DNA from: Cetobacterium sp. NK01
GTDB taxonomy: Bacteria > Fusobacteriota > Fusobacteriia > Fusobacteriales > Fusobacteriaceae
DNA length: 64,000 nucleotides
Direction of reading: 5' to 3'
Assembly (NCBI RefSeq): GCF_024506395.1
Contig: NZ_JANIBO010000001.1
Span: 1,302,001 to 1,366,000, forward strand
The translations under genes were made by a program, and so were the position numbers. The stretch's first letter is position 1. Every line of letters begins with the position of its first letter. Positions 1 through 8,465 of the stretch are shown here, piece by piece. Under the pieces are notes generated by a model. It was not told the origin of the DNA. It ran no database searches and saw only the letters and a list, made by a program, of their open reading frames with translations.

Positions 1-400
1 CTCTTAAAAGTCCTAAAGCGATTCCAACAGCAGCAGAAACTCCTTGTCCTAAAGAACCAGTTGTCATATCTATTCCTGGAGTTAAGTTTCTATTTGGATG
101 ACTAGGTAAAGTAGTACCATTATCATTTAAAGTCATCAGAGTCTCTAAAGGAAAAAATCCTTTTAAAGCAAGAGTGGAGTAAAGGCTTGGTCCTGCATGC
201 CCTTTTGAAAGTACAAAAAAATCTCTATCTAAATTTTTAGGATCTTGAGGGTTTATTTTCATAGTTGAATATAGCACTGCAAGAGTTTCTACAATGGACA
301 TAGCTCCGCCAATGTGTCCAAAACCTCTATTTAAAAGCATTTTTAAAGTTTCTTTTCGAATATCTTTAGCAAATTTTTCCATTTGGATAATATCAGGCAT
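1..400 (-). CDS. Transketolase, N-terminal subunit (partial, 3' end outside window)
   Basis: This is the first 133 codons of a thiamine-diphosphate transketolase N-terminal half, which moves two-carbon ketol units in the non-oxidative pentose phosphate pathway. The translation begins MPDIIQMEKFAKDIRK and contains the GFGHIGGA motif (ThDP/substrate histidine), HAGPSLYSTLALKG and GSLGQGVSAAVGIALG, which are family hallmarks. The ATG is preceded by an AGGAGG-like site at 403-409. Many anaerobes split transketolase into two adjacent genes; the start resembles the split form, but whether this is a half or a full-length enzyme cannot be decided because the gene runs off the left edge. It is divergent from the helicase gene. 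Confidence 0.85.
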   Translation of the reverse strand, partial: MPDIIQMEKFAKDIRKETLKMLLNRGFGHIGGAMSIVETLAVLYSTMKINPQDPKNLDRDFFVLSKGHAGPSLYSTLALKGFFPLETLMTLNDNGTTLPSHPNRNLTPGIDMTTGSLGQGVSAAVGIALGLLR

Positions 401-537
401 AAAAACCTCCTAAGTTTAGGTATTTACTATATAATTCTATAAATTTTAGAAATAACCTACAAAATATTTTTTATTTTTCATAATTATGTGAAGATGGGCG
501 ATGTGATATAATGTAGGAAAACATTAGGAGGGATTGA

Positions 538-3500
538 GTGGAATTTTTAAAAAATTTATTAGATAAAGTCGGTTCAATAATGTATAAACGTGGGGAAGAG
601 TATTATAAAAAGGGAAAGATATTAAAACTTCAAATAGAGAGTGTGGAAGAGGAATACTATGGAGAGGGTGTTCGTAATTTAACTGGAACTATAAAGGGTA
701 GTAGTGGATATTTAAACTACAGAACTGATGTTATATTTAACTATAAAGAGGTTGTTGATTACAACTGTAGTTGTATGTATTTTAGAGAGAATATGTCTCC
801 GTGTAAGCATATAGCTGCAGTGGGAATGGCAGCTTATAACCTAGTGCTAAAAAAAGAGATGAGTTCAAAATCAGAGGCAGATACTCATTTAGAATTTTTT
901 AAAAAACCAACTTTAGAGAAAATGAATCCAATATTTTTAAAAATAACTCCAGAGGTAGAGGTAATAATAGGGCATAAAAGTCTTACTTTTAATATGGAGA
1001 TAATTTCAAAGGGAAAAAAATATAAATTAACAAATAAATTTGCAAAATTTTTAGAAGCTTATGAGGCTGAGGAGTTTAGTTTTGGAAAAGCCTACAGCTA
1101 CAACCCAAAAACAGATTATTTTCAAGGATGGGAAAAAAAATTCTTAGATTTTTTTAAAGAGTATGAAGGCATATTCAAAAGAAGTTATCATGGAGAGTTA
1201 AATTTAAATGAAGTTTTAGGAAATAAAAGAAGTTTTGATAGATTTATTGATATTTTAGGAGAAGGGAATCAAGCTATTGTAAAGGAAGTTTCATTAAAAG
1301 ATATTTTAGATGTGGAGATGAAAGAGAGTGAAGATGAAACGGTAGCTGTGGAGTTTAAAAATGTAGATGATTTTATATTGAAAGGAGAAAGAACTCTTTT
1401 AAGTGTTATAAATAAAAATGAACCAGTTTTTTATAGAATTTCATCTTTAGATATGGAGATGTATAAAAATATTTTAAGAAGAACAAGTCGAAGTAAAGCT
1501 ATGATAGTAAGTGAAAAAAACCTTCCAGTAGTTATAAATTCAGCTCAAAATATGGGAAGATTAGAGATATCTAAAAAATTAGAGGAAAAGATATATACCC
1601 CTAAAGTTATAGAGGATAAAATATATATAGACTCATATAACACATATGGTTTAAAGATTTATTCTAAGAGATTTTATGATGGAAAATCAGAAAGTGAGTT
1701 AGAGGATGTTATACTTTTAAATAACTCTTTAGAGGAGGAGTCCCTATATAGTAAAGTTTTAAAAGTGTATCACAATAATTTTGAAAATGGGTTTTACCAT
1801 ATTACAAATTTAGAAAGTATCTATAGGTTTGTTGTAGAAGCTATACCTGAACTTGAGAAAAAATATGAAATCTACTACTCAGAGGAGTTTAAAAATAAAA
1901 GCTACTCAACGGCAAGTTGTAGAGTAGAAACAAAGGTTACAGATATACTAGAGATAAAGTTTAATATAGATAATATAGATAAAAGTGAATTAAATGGAAT
2001 TTTAAATGCCATTAGAGAGAGAAAAAAATATTACCTTTTAAAAAATGGTGGCATTATAGATGTGGGAGACAGTGAGGAGCTAAATGATTTAAGTGATCTT
2101 TTGAATATAGCAGAAGCCACTAAAAAAGAGATAGAGGCTGGAGTTATATCAAGAGCCAAGAATTATAGCTATTTTCTAAGCTCAACACTACAAAGAATTA
2201 AAAATGTAGTTTTTGATGAAAATTTTAAAGAGATGGAAAAAAATCTAAAAACTATATGTTTAAAAGGTGAAGAAAAAAGAATAAAAAAAGAGTTTCCAAT
2301 GTTAAGAGATTATCAACTGTATGGAGTTCAGTGGTTAAAAACCCTTGAAAAATTAGGGCTTGGAGGTATTTTAGCAGATGATATGGGACTTGGAAAAACT
2401 CTTCAAACTATAGTGTATTTGGCTTTAGAGGAGAGAGAACTACCAAGCATAGTTATAGCACCAAAATCTTTAGTTTATAACTGGAAAAGTGAATTTGAAA
2501 AATTTGCACCAAATATAAAAGTAAAGATGTGCGTAGGAGTTAAATGGGAAAGAGAGGAGGTTATTAAGAATATAGGTAGCAAAGAGATAATAATAACAAC
2601 CTATGGACTTTTAAAAAATGATTTAGGGCTTTATGAAAAGATGCTGTTTAAAGATGGGTTTGCAAATATAATTATAGATGAAGCTCAAAATATAAAAAAT
2701 ATTTTAGCAAAGACATCTAATGCTATAAAAGAGATAAAGGGAGAAACTAAAATAGCTCTTACAGGAACTCCTATTGAAAATAATATATTAGAGCTTTGGA
2801 GTATTTTTGATTTTGCATTTCCAGGGTACCTTGGAGCACACACAACTTTTAAAAAGAGATACTTAGATAATTTAAAAAGTTTAAAAAGTGTTGTGGGACC
2901 TTTTATTTTAAGACGAACTAAAAAAGAGGTATTAAAAGAATTACCAGAGAAAATAGAGCAGGATGTTGTTGTTGAGTTAGATGAGAAACAGAAAAAATTA
3001 TATCTCACATATTTAGAGAAGTATAAAAAAGAGGTAGAAGCTGATGGTAGCGATGCTATAAAGATCCTTTCGTGCTTAACAAGACTACGTCAAATATGTA
3101 ACCATCCAAAACTTTTTATAGAGGACTACAAAGGAAACAGTGGAAAATTAGAGGCTCTTTTAGAAATTCTTCAAGAAGCTAAAAGTGGTGGGCATAGGGT
3201 GCTTCTTTTTTCTCAATTTACAGAGATGCTAAGCATAATAAAAGAGTATTTGAAAAATGAGTTTAGTATGCTTTATTTAGATGGAAAAACTAAAATAGAA
3301 GAGAGATTAGAACTGGCAGAAAGGTTTAACAGTGGAGAGGGAGATATATTCATAATCTCTTTAAAGGCTGGAGGAAGCGGACTAAATTTAACTGGAGCTG
3401 ATACAGTTGTACACTTTGATCCTTGGTGGAATCCATCTGTGGAAAATCAGGCCACAGATAGAGCTCATAGAATGGGACAAAAAAATACAGTGAATGTTTT

Positions 3501-3642
3501 TAGGATTATAACTAAGGGAACTATTGAAGAAAAGATAAGTCTCATTAAAAATGAGAAATCTAAAGTGATAAGCGAGGTTTTAGAAGGGGAGAAGCAGGAA
3601 CTTTTAAAAATGAATCGAGAGGAACTTCTAAAATTATTTTAA
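538..3642 (+). CDS. SWIM zinc-finger SNF2/Rad54-family DEAD/H helicase
   Basis: This 1034-residue cytoplasmic protein is a bacterial SNF2-type ATPase, expected to translocate on double-stranded DNA and remodel protein-DNA complexes. A SWIM zinc-binding motif lies near residues 77-91 (C77, C79, C89, H91). The middle of about 480 residues is not recognisable. The C-terminal helicase has the Walker A segment DDMGLGKT around 614-621, the DEAQ box near 714, the LTGTPIENN motif, and motif VI ending in QATDRAHRMGQ. The SWIM-plus-SNF2 layout is common in Firmicutes and Fusobacteria. Translation starts at GTG after TTAGGAGGG. The upstream TGATATAAT looks like an extended -10. It appears monocistronic. 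The biological role is not established by context. Confidence 0.9.
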   Translation: MEFLKNLLDKVGSIMYKRGEEYYKKGKILKLQIESVEEEYYGEGVRNLTGTIKGSSGYLNYRTDVIFNYKEVVDYNCSCMYFRENMSPCKHIAAVGMAAYNLVLKKEMSSKSEADTHLEFFKKPTLEKMNPIFLKITPEVEVIIGHKSLTFNMEIISKGKKYKLTNKFAKFLEAYEAEEFSFGKAYSYNPKTDYFQGWEKKFLDFFKEYEGIFKRSYHGELNLNEVLGNKRSFDRFIDILGEGNQAIVKEVSLKDILDVEMKESEDETVAVEFKNVDDFILKGERTLLSVINKNEPVFYRISSLDMEMYKNILRRTSRSKAMIVSEKNLPVVINSAQNMGRLEISKKLEEKIYTPKVIEDKIYIDSYNTYGLKIYSKRFYDGKSESELEDVILLNNSLEEESLYSKVLKVYHNNFENGFYHITNLESIYRFVVEAIPELEKKYEIYYSEEFKNKSYSTASCRVETKVTDILEIKFNIDNIDKSELNGILNAIRERKKYYLLKNGGIIDVGDSEELNDLSDLLNIAEATKKEIEAGVISRAKNYSYFLSSTLQRIKNVVFDENFKEMEKNLKTICLKGEEKRIKKEFPMLRDYQLYGVQWLKTLEKLGLGGILADDMGLGKTLQTIVYLALEERELPSIVIAPKSLVYNWKSEFEKFAPNIKVKMCVGVKWEREEVIKNIGSKEIIITTYGLLKNDLGLYEKMLFKDGFANIIIDEAQNIKNILAKTSNAIKEIKGETKIALTGTPIENNILELWSIFDFAFPGYLGAHTTFKKRYLDNLKSLKSVVGPFILRRTKKEVLKELPEKIEQDVVVELDEKQKKLYLTYLEKYKKEVEADGSDAIKILSCLTRLRQICNHPKLFIEDYKGNSGKLEALLEILQEAKSGGHRVLLFSQFTEMLSIIKEYLKNEFSMLYLDGKTKIEERLELAERFNSGEGDIFIISLKAGGSGLNLTGADTVVHFDPWWNPSVENQATDRAHRMGQKNTVNVFRIITKGTIEEKISLIKNEKSKVISEVLEGEKQELLKMNREELLKLF

Positions 3643-3729
3643 GAAAAAAAAGAAAGATCAATAAAAAAAGGTATAATAGTTCAGAATAAGTATACTAAAA
3701 TTTTAGAAATAAAACATATACAAAAAAAG

Positions 3730-3745
3730 TTGAACCGAGATTCAA
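3730..3745. promoter_or_regulatory. Operator palindrome TTGAA-N6-TTCAA in the promoter of the TehA-like gene
   Basis: TTGAACCGAGATTCAA is a 5+5 inverted repeat. Its first six bases TTGAAC serve as the -35 box; TATACT follows after exactly 17 bp at 3753-3758, giving a good sigma-70 promoter for the gene at 3797. The same palindrome occurs twice at 6213-6268. Overlap with the -35 suggests a repressor site. The regulator is not known. Confidence 0.6.
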
Positions 3746-3796
3746 AAAGTGCTATACTATATTTGAAAATAATGAATAAAAACAGAGGCGAGGAAA

Positions 3797-4750
3797 ATGA
3801 AGAATTTAAAAAACTATTTTAAGTATTTGCCAGTGGCTCTAACAGGTTTAGCTTTAGGTGTATCTGGAGTTAGTGGAGCAGTGGCGGTTATACTTGATCC
3901 AAGAGCTTTATACTTAGGAAACTTTATATCTTTAATGTTGTTATTACCGATTATAATAAAGAATGTTCTTCACTTTGATGTGTTTAAAGAGGAACTAAAG
4001 CATCCAACACTTGGAAGTTTTATACCTACTTTAGATATGGCATTGATGAACTTTTCAGTTGTACTATATGAATTTTCACCAGTATTAGGAAAAGGATTAT
4101 GGTTACTATGTATATTTTTACATCTGATCTTTGGAGTATCGTTTATATATCATAGATTTCGTTCTTGGAATATAGAGCATATGGTTCCAAGTTGGTTTGT
4201 TCCTCCAATAGGTGTTGTTGTTGCTTCAGTGGACTCAGCAGCTATGGGAATGCCAGAGTTAGCTAAGGCAATCTTTTTCATAGGGTTTGCATTTTACATA
4301 GTTATGCTTCCTATGATGCTTTATAGAATTATATTTGTTGAAAAGATAGATGATGCTAGACTACCAACGTTTGCTATAATGGCAGCGCCACCTAATCTTT
4401 GTTTAGCAGGTTATTTAGTTGCTTTTGAAACTCCAAACCCAGCAATGGTAGGATTTTTATTTCCTTTAGGAATATTTATGACAGCACTACTTTATATATC
4501 TATGGTAAAAATTATAAGACTTAAATTTACACCAGTATATGCATCATTTACATTCCCACTTGCAATAGGATCTACAGCAATTTTAAAATATTCTAAGTAT
4601 ATTGCAAGTATTGACCAAAGTAGAGGAATTTTCTGGTATAACTTTGGTGTAGCAGCAACAACTTTAGCAGTATTTTTTATAACAATTATATTTGTAAGAA
4701 TAGTAAGAATAGTAATAAATCAAGTAAAAGAAATAAGAGGAAGCTTATAA
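3797..4750 (+). CDS. TDT-family carrier (TehA/SLAC1-like)
   Basis: This 317-residue integral membrane protein has about ten hydrophobic segments and belongs to the tellurite-resistance/dicarboxylate transporter (TDT) family, whose members (TehA, Mae1, SLAC1) are anion channels or carriers. Family-like segments are PVALTGLALGVSGVSG near the N terminus and VPSWFVPPIGVVVA around residues 130-143. The length matches bacterial TehA (about 320-330). The substrate cannot be read from sequence; C4-dicarboxylate, other small anions or tellurite are possible. The start ATG follows GAGGCGAGG. A TTGAA-N6-TTCAA operator overlaps its -35 box, linking it to the TonB receptor regulon at 6.2 kb. Its last codons form the left arm of the terminator. 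Confidence 0.8.
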   Translation: MKNLKNYFKYLPVALTGLALGVSGVSGAVAVILDPRALYLGNFISLMLLLPIIIKNVLHFDVFKEELKHPTLGSFIPTLDMALMNFSVVLYEFSPVLGKGLWLLCIFLHLIFGVSFIYHRFRSWNIEHMVPSWFVPPIGVVVASVDSAAMGMPELAKAIFFIGFAFYIVMLPMMLYRIIFVEKIDDARLPTFAIMAAPPNLCLAGYLVAFETPNPAMVGFLFPLGIFMTALLYISMVKIIRLKFTPVYASFTFPLAIGSTAILKYSKYIASIDQSRGIFWYNFGVAATTLAVFFITIIFVRIVRIVINQVKEIRGSL

Positions 4751-4768
4751 AGCTTCCTCTTTTTTTTA
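4735..4768 (+). terminator. Intrinsic terminator of the TehA-like gene; left copy of a direct repeat
   Basis: The stem GAGGAAGCTT / AAGCTTCCTC, with a TATA loop and a run of eight T, overlaps the last codons of the TehA-like gene. An almost identical copy (6 T) lies at 5525-5555, so the pair brackets the MNT-HEPN gene. Confidence 0.85.
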
Positions 4769-4811
4769 TAGTTATGTGTTATAATATATAAAAAAGTTTA
4801 GGAGGGAAATA

Positions 4812-5525
4812 ATGTACGGTCTATCAGAAACTGATTTTTTTCAAATAATTGATATTTTAAAAAAATATAAAGAAAAAATAAAATGGGTAAAAATTTTTGG
4901 TTCTAGAGCCAGAGAAGATTATAAAAAAACTTCAGACATAGATTTAGCAATAAATTTTAGAGTGGAAAATATTCTTAATTTTGTAAAAGAAGATTTCTAT
5001 GAATCAAATTTAAAATATACGGTAGATATTATAGAATATAATGATAAAATTGGAGAAAATATAAAAAAAAATATAGATAAAGATGGAATCTTAATATATA
5101 AAACTAATGATTTGGGGGAAATTCTAATGAATGAAAATAAATTGAAATATAAGCTTGAAGATTTTAGAAAAGCTCTTAATAAATTAAATATTGCTTTAGA
5201 AAAAGATGCTCATTTAGATGAGTTGTATTTAGATGGAACTATTCAAAGATTTGAATTTGTATACGAATTAAGTTGGAAACTTATGAAAAGTTATTTAGAG
5301 TATCAAGGAGTAGAAGTTGTTAGTCCAAGAGAAACTTTTAGAGAGGGATTTAAAGAGGGCTTAATTGAGGATGCTTCAGAGTGGATAAATCTTATGTTAA
5401 ATAGAAATAGAACTTCTCATACATATAATGAGGAAACAGCTTGGGATATATATGATAAAATTAAATTAGAATATATAAATTTATTTAATAAATTTGAAAC
5501 TATTATGATAGAGAAAATAAAGTAA
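4812..5525 (+). CDS. Fused MNT nucleotidyltransferase-HEPN (HI0073/HI0074-like) protein
   Basis: This 237-residue protein joins two partners that are normally separate. Residues 1-100 are a minimal nucleotidyltransferase with the GS-x10-DxD signature (G30-S31, D42, D44). Residues 106-237 match the HI0074-type 'nucleotidyltransferase substrate-binding' helical family, with the R-x4-H motif (R198-H203) typical of HEPN domains. Separate pairs of this kind act as type VII-like toxin-antitoxin modules, the MNT modifying (often AMPylating) the HEPN toxin; action on this fused form is inference. An in-frame ATG at 5127 (M106) has GGGGGAA upstream, so the HEPN half may also be made alone. The gene has its own extended -10 (TGTTATAAT) and is flanked by duplicated terminators. 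Confidence 0.85.
   Translation: MYGLSETDFFQIIDILKKYKEKIKWVKIFGSRAREDYKKTSDIDLAINFRVENILNFVKEDFYESNLKYTVDIIEYNDKIGENIKKNIDKDGILIYKTNDLGEILMNENKLKYKLEDFRKALNKLNIALEKDAHLDELYLDGTIQRFEFVYELSWKLMKSYLEYQGVEVVSPRETFREGFKEGLIEDASEWINLMLNRNRTSHTYNEETAWDIYDKIKLEYINLFNKFETIMIEKIK
5114..5129 (+). promoter_or_regulatory. Internal ribosome binding site and ATG before the HEPN half
   Basis: GGGGGAA lies six bases before an ATG that is in frame with the fused gene. It would give a 132-residue HEPN-only product, the usual length of a free-standing HI0074-family protein. This looks like the original start of a second gene that was joined to the first. Confidence 0.5.
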
Positions 5526-5555
5526 AGAGGAAGCTTATAAAGCTTCCTCTTTTTT
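5525..5555. terminator. Intrinsic terminator between convergent genes; right copy of a direct repeat
   Basis: This is the same hairpin as 4735-4768, including the bases that encode the last residues and stop codon of the TehA-like gene. It follows directly on the stop of the MNT-HEPN gene. It can serve the convergent gene that ends at 5560 as well. Confidence 0.85.
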
Positions 5556-5559
5556 ATAG

Positions 5560-6111
5560 TTATATAGTTCTTTCTAAAGTTTCAATAATATTTATTTTTC
5601 CTTCAATTAAATACTCTGTTGTAGGTAAAAAATGAATATCTCTATCATGACATTTCTCCCACTGAACATCGCCTTTCCAATACTCTTTTAAGCTGTCTGA
5701 TATAGATTTAAAATCAGATTTTCTAATTTCAGAGATTATATCAGCATTGTGCTTTGATAGAGTGTACTTTTGAGATGTATCTACAGAGACCTTACAAATA
5801 GTGCCTTTCCAACCGTACATCTTAGTAGCTGCTAAAAGATCTGTAAGCTTTTCAAAAGCAAATTGAGCTCCACATCTAGATGGAAGATTGGGGAAAAATT
5901 TAGAACGAAATTTTTCTAATTCTTGCTCAGCTTCAATATGTACTAAGTCATCTCTTAAAAAAGCTGGAAATTGATTTAAATTAAAATTTAGTATATAGTT
6001 AATTTTATCCTCTTTACTTTGAAGATTGTAGTGAAAGTCGTCAATTAAATTAATTAAATAAAGTTGATTTTTTATAACTTCGCCAGTATTAGCAACAGTT
6101 ATTAAAGCCAT
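5560..6111 (-). CDS. Conserved hypothetical protein, possibly DUF2441/ART-like fold
   Basis: This is a 183-residue soluble protein with no signal peptide. I do not firmly recognise it. The segment FFPNLPSRCGAQFAF followed by a basic/aromatic strand resembles proteins of the DUF2441 type, which have been compared with ADP-ribosyltransferase folds; this is a weak, motif-level impression. The start is the ATG at 6111 because GGAGGT sits at the right distance; an in-frame upstream ATG at 6171 has no ribosome site and lies across a terminator-like hairpin. The promoter is TTGACT, 17 bp, TATAAT (6240-6217), with the -10 buried in a TTGAA-N6-TTCAA operator shared with the divergent TonB receptor gene, so the two genes are probably co-regulated. 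Confidence 0.6.
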   Translation of the reverse strand: MALITVANTGEVIKNQLYLINLIDDFHYNLQSKEDKINYILNFNLNQFPAFLRDDLVHIEAEQELEKFRSKFFPNLPSRCGAQFAFEKLTDLLAATKMYGWKGTICKVSVDTSQKYTLSKHNADIISEIRKSDFKSISDSLKEYWKGDVQWEKCHDRDIHFLPTTEYLIEGKINIIETLERTI

Positions 6112-6133
6112 AATTGTACCTCCGTTGTTTCTT

Positions 6134-6168
6134 ATAAAAAAAGACTCTAATAATAAGAGTCTTTTTTT
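6134..6168 (-). promoter_or_regulatory. Leader hairpin with U-tract (attenuator candidate)
   Basis: In the 5' leader of the gene ending at 5560, AAAGACTC...GAGTCTTT forms a stem followed on the minus strand by seven T. It stands between the predicted transcription start (about 6210) and the ribosome site at about 6118-6124. It has the form of an intrinsic terminator placed before the coding region. Confidence 0.5.
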
Positions 6169-6212
6169 CATTTGGTTTTTTTGGAAAAAGTTTTAAAAAT
6201 TTCTTACCGTAG

Positions 6213-6268
6213 TTGAATTATAGTTCAAATTTTGCTAAAAGTCAAGAAAAAATTGAACCACGATTCAA
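6213..6268. promoter_or_regulatory. Twin TTGAA-N6-TTCAA operators in the divergent promoter region
   Basis: Two 16-bp palindromes lie exactly 40 bp apart: TTGAATTATAGTTCAA (6213-6228) and TTGAACCACGATTCAA (6253-6268). The first covers the -10 TATAAT of the minus-strand gene (with TTGACT at 6240-6245 as its -35). The second covers the likely -35 TTGAAC of the TonB receptor gene. The inner bases of the second site match the site at 3730 closely. The arrangement fits one repressor controlling both directions. Confidence 0.6.
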
Positions 6269-6350
6269 ATTTTTTATTTTATTTTTGTAAAAGGAATAAA
6301 ATTAAAATATCAGTAAGAACTTTAAAAGGGTACAAAAGGGGGATTTTACA

Positions 6351-8465
6351 TTGAGTTCATTAAAAACTATAGCTATATTCTGGGCTATATCTATACTTAG
6401 TTTTTCTCAAAATGGGATTATAAAATTAGAAGATTCAGTTATTGTTTCAACTAGTGGTTTTGAAACGCCTCTTCTTTCAGAGAATAAAAATGTTATAATT
6501 TTATTTAAAGAGCAGATTGATAATGGGAATTATAAAAATTTAGAAGAGGTTTTAAGAGGAGTTCCAAATGTTATTATACAAGATACATACTTTGGTCCAA
6601 GAGTTGATATAAGAGGAAATGGAGAGAAGTCAATAACGAAAGTTAAGGTGTTGTGTGACGGAGTGAGTTTAAATCCCATTGATGAGTCAATGGGAACTTT
6701 ACCTATAAATACGATACCTTTAAACTCTATTGAAAAAATAGAAGTAATACCTGGAGGAGGAAGTGTTTTAAATGGTTCAGGAAGTTCAGGTGGAGTTATA
6801 AATATAATAACTAAATCCTCTTTAAAAAAGGATTTTTTAGTTTTAGAAAGTGGTTTAAAATCTTATAATTTTAGAGATGAAGCAATATCTTTAGGACAAA
6901 ATTTAACAGAAAATTTATATACAAATTTCAATTATAACTATCTAAAAGGAGATGGTTATAGAGATGGAGATTCTCAAGAATCTAATAGCTTCAATGGTGG
7001 AATAGATTATAAAATAGATGAGAGAAACAGAGTTAAGTTTCAAATGGGTTACTTTCAGGAAAATAAAGATTATTCAACACCTGTATTTAAAGATGAGTTA
7101 GAAAAAAATAGGAAAACTATGGGGTTTCCAATAGATAGTAAATCTAAAAGAGAGAGTTATAGCTTAGATTATGAATATAAATTTACTGAGAACTTAACTG
7201 TTTTAAGTAGTTTTTACTATCAAAATTTTAAAAGAGAGTTTGAAGAGAATTCACTTATGGATTATGAGCTTCCTAAAGTTGGGAATATGCCCTTTGAAGT
7301 TTTAGGGGAGGATTTACTAGCATCTATGACAGGAGACTTTCAAGAGAGGAGTAAAGGAGCTAAAATTAGAGGTAAATATATATATGAAAATGGTGAGTTT
7401 ATTTTAGGGTATGATTACGATTATACAAAACTTTTGAGAGATAGTGAAATAAAAGCTAATGGAGATTTTTTTCTAAAACCAAGACCAGACTTTAAAATAA
7501 AAGGAGATGTAGATATTGATCTAAAAAATAATATCTATAAAAAGACCAATGGTATCTATGGAATAAATCGATATAATTTAACAGAAAAATTTGAACTAAT
7601 TTTAGGAACTAGATATGAACATTCGAGATTTGGTGGAAAAAGAAGTAGTGAAACTGAGATTTTATCTATGAATAGAATCTATGAATATAAAGAGATTGAT
7701 AATGAAGAAAAAAGTGATAACTATGCCTTTGAAGTTGGAGGAACTTATAAAGATACAAGTACAAGAACATTTTATGCAAGATATGAAAGAGGTTTTACAT
7801 CTCCTCTTCCAGGACAGATAACGGATAAAATAAATATGAAGTATATTCCAAATGATTTAAAGTCTGAAACTTCAGATAATATAGAGTTTGGAGTGAGAGA
7901 CTTTATAGAACAAACCTATATAAATCTATCTCTATTTACAACGTTTACTCATGATGAGATAGTTTTAATTCAAAAAAATTCATATAATCCAGCACTAAAA
8001 GAGTGGCAGTATAAAAATTTAAATAAAGTGAGAAAGTTTGGAGGAGAACTATATTTAGAGCAATATTTTGAAAGATTAACAACATACCAATCTCTTTCAT
8101 ATGTAAACATAAAAATAATGAAGGGATTATACGAAGGAGAGGAGCTTCCAATGGTTCCTAAAGGAAAGATTATATTGGGAGTAAGTTATGATTTAAATAA
8201 TAAAGTGGCACTAAACATAGATTTCAATTTAGTTGGAAGTTATATGTTTAAAGAGTATGGAAAAAAAGATGAGGTTATTGATACAAAAATAAGTAGTTAT
8301 AATTACACTAATCTTATGCTGACATATAAAGTCACAGATATTTTAAGCATAGCCTTTGGAGTTAATAATGTTTTTGATCAGAAATATAACTATGAAGAGA
8401 GTAGTATCACAGCAGTTCCAGCTCCAGGAAGAAACTACTATATCTCTGGAAAACTTCAAATGTAA
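6351..8465 (+). CDS. TonB-dependent outer-membrane receptor
   Basis: This 704-residue protein should import a scarce ligand (siderophore, haem, cobalamin or glycan) across the outer membrane using TonB energy. Residues 1-20 are a signal peptide; DSVIVS at 28-33 is a likely TonB box. The plug follows, with LEEVLRGVPNVIIQ, VDIRGNG, and the closing VIPGGGSVLNGSGSSGGVINIITK-type region (split here only for description). The rest alternates short strands as in a 22-strand barrel and ends YYISGKLQM, with an unusual final Met instead of an aromatic. The start is TTG after AAAAGGGGG. The ligand is unknown. A TTGAA-N6-TTCAA operator overlaps the promoter, so an environmental repressor is likely. Confidence 0.9.
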   Translation: MSSLKTIAIFWAISILSFSQNGIIKLEDSVIVSTSGFETPLLSENKNVIILFKEQIDNGNYKNLEEVLRGVPNVIIQDTYFGPRVDIRGNGEKSITKVKVLCDGVSLNPIDESMGTLPINTIPLNSIEKIEVIPGGGSVLNGSGSSGGVINIITKSSLKKDFLVLESGLKSYNFRDEAISLGQNLTENLYTNFNYNYLKGDGYRDGDSQESNSFNGGIDYKIDERNRVKFQMGYFQENKDYSTPVFKDELEKNRKTMGFPIDSKSKRESYSLDYEYKFTENLTVLSSFYYQNFKREFEENSLMDYELPKVGNMPFEVLGEDLLASMTGDFQERSKGAKIRGKYIYENGEFILGYDYDYTKLLRDSEIKANGDFFLKPRPDFKIKGDVDIDLKNNIYKKTNGIYGINRYNLTEKFELILGTRYEHSRFGGKRSSETEILSMNRIYEYKEIDNEEKSDNYAFEVGGTYKDTSTRTFYARYERGFTSPLPGQITDKINMKYIPNDLKSETSDNIEFGVRDFIEQTYINLSLFTTFTHDEIVLIQKNSYNPALKEWQYKNLNKVRKFGGELYLEQYFERLTTYQSLSYVNIKIMKGLYEGEELPMVPKGKIILGVSYDLNNKVALNIDFNLVGSYMFKEYGKKDEVIDTKISSYNYTNLMLTYKVTDILSIAFGVNNVFDQKYNYEESSITAVPAPGRNYYISGKLQM

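Noticed and set aside
6112-6171. Upstream in-frame start for the 5560 gene at 6171 (leader peptide MKKRLLLLESFF...)
   Set aside because: No ribosome site precedes it and the codons lie across the terminator-like hairpin, whereas ATG 6111 has GGAGGT at good spacing.
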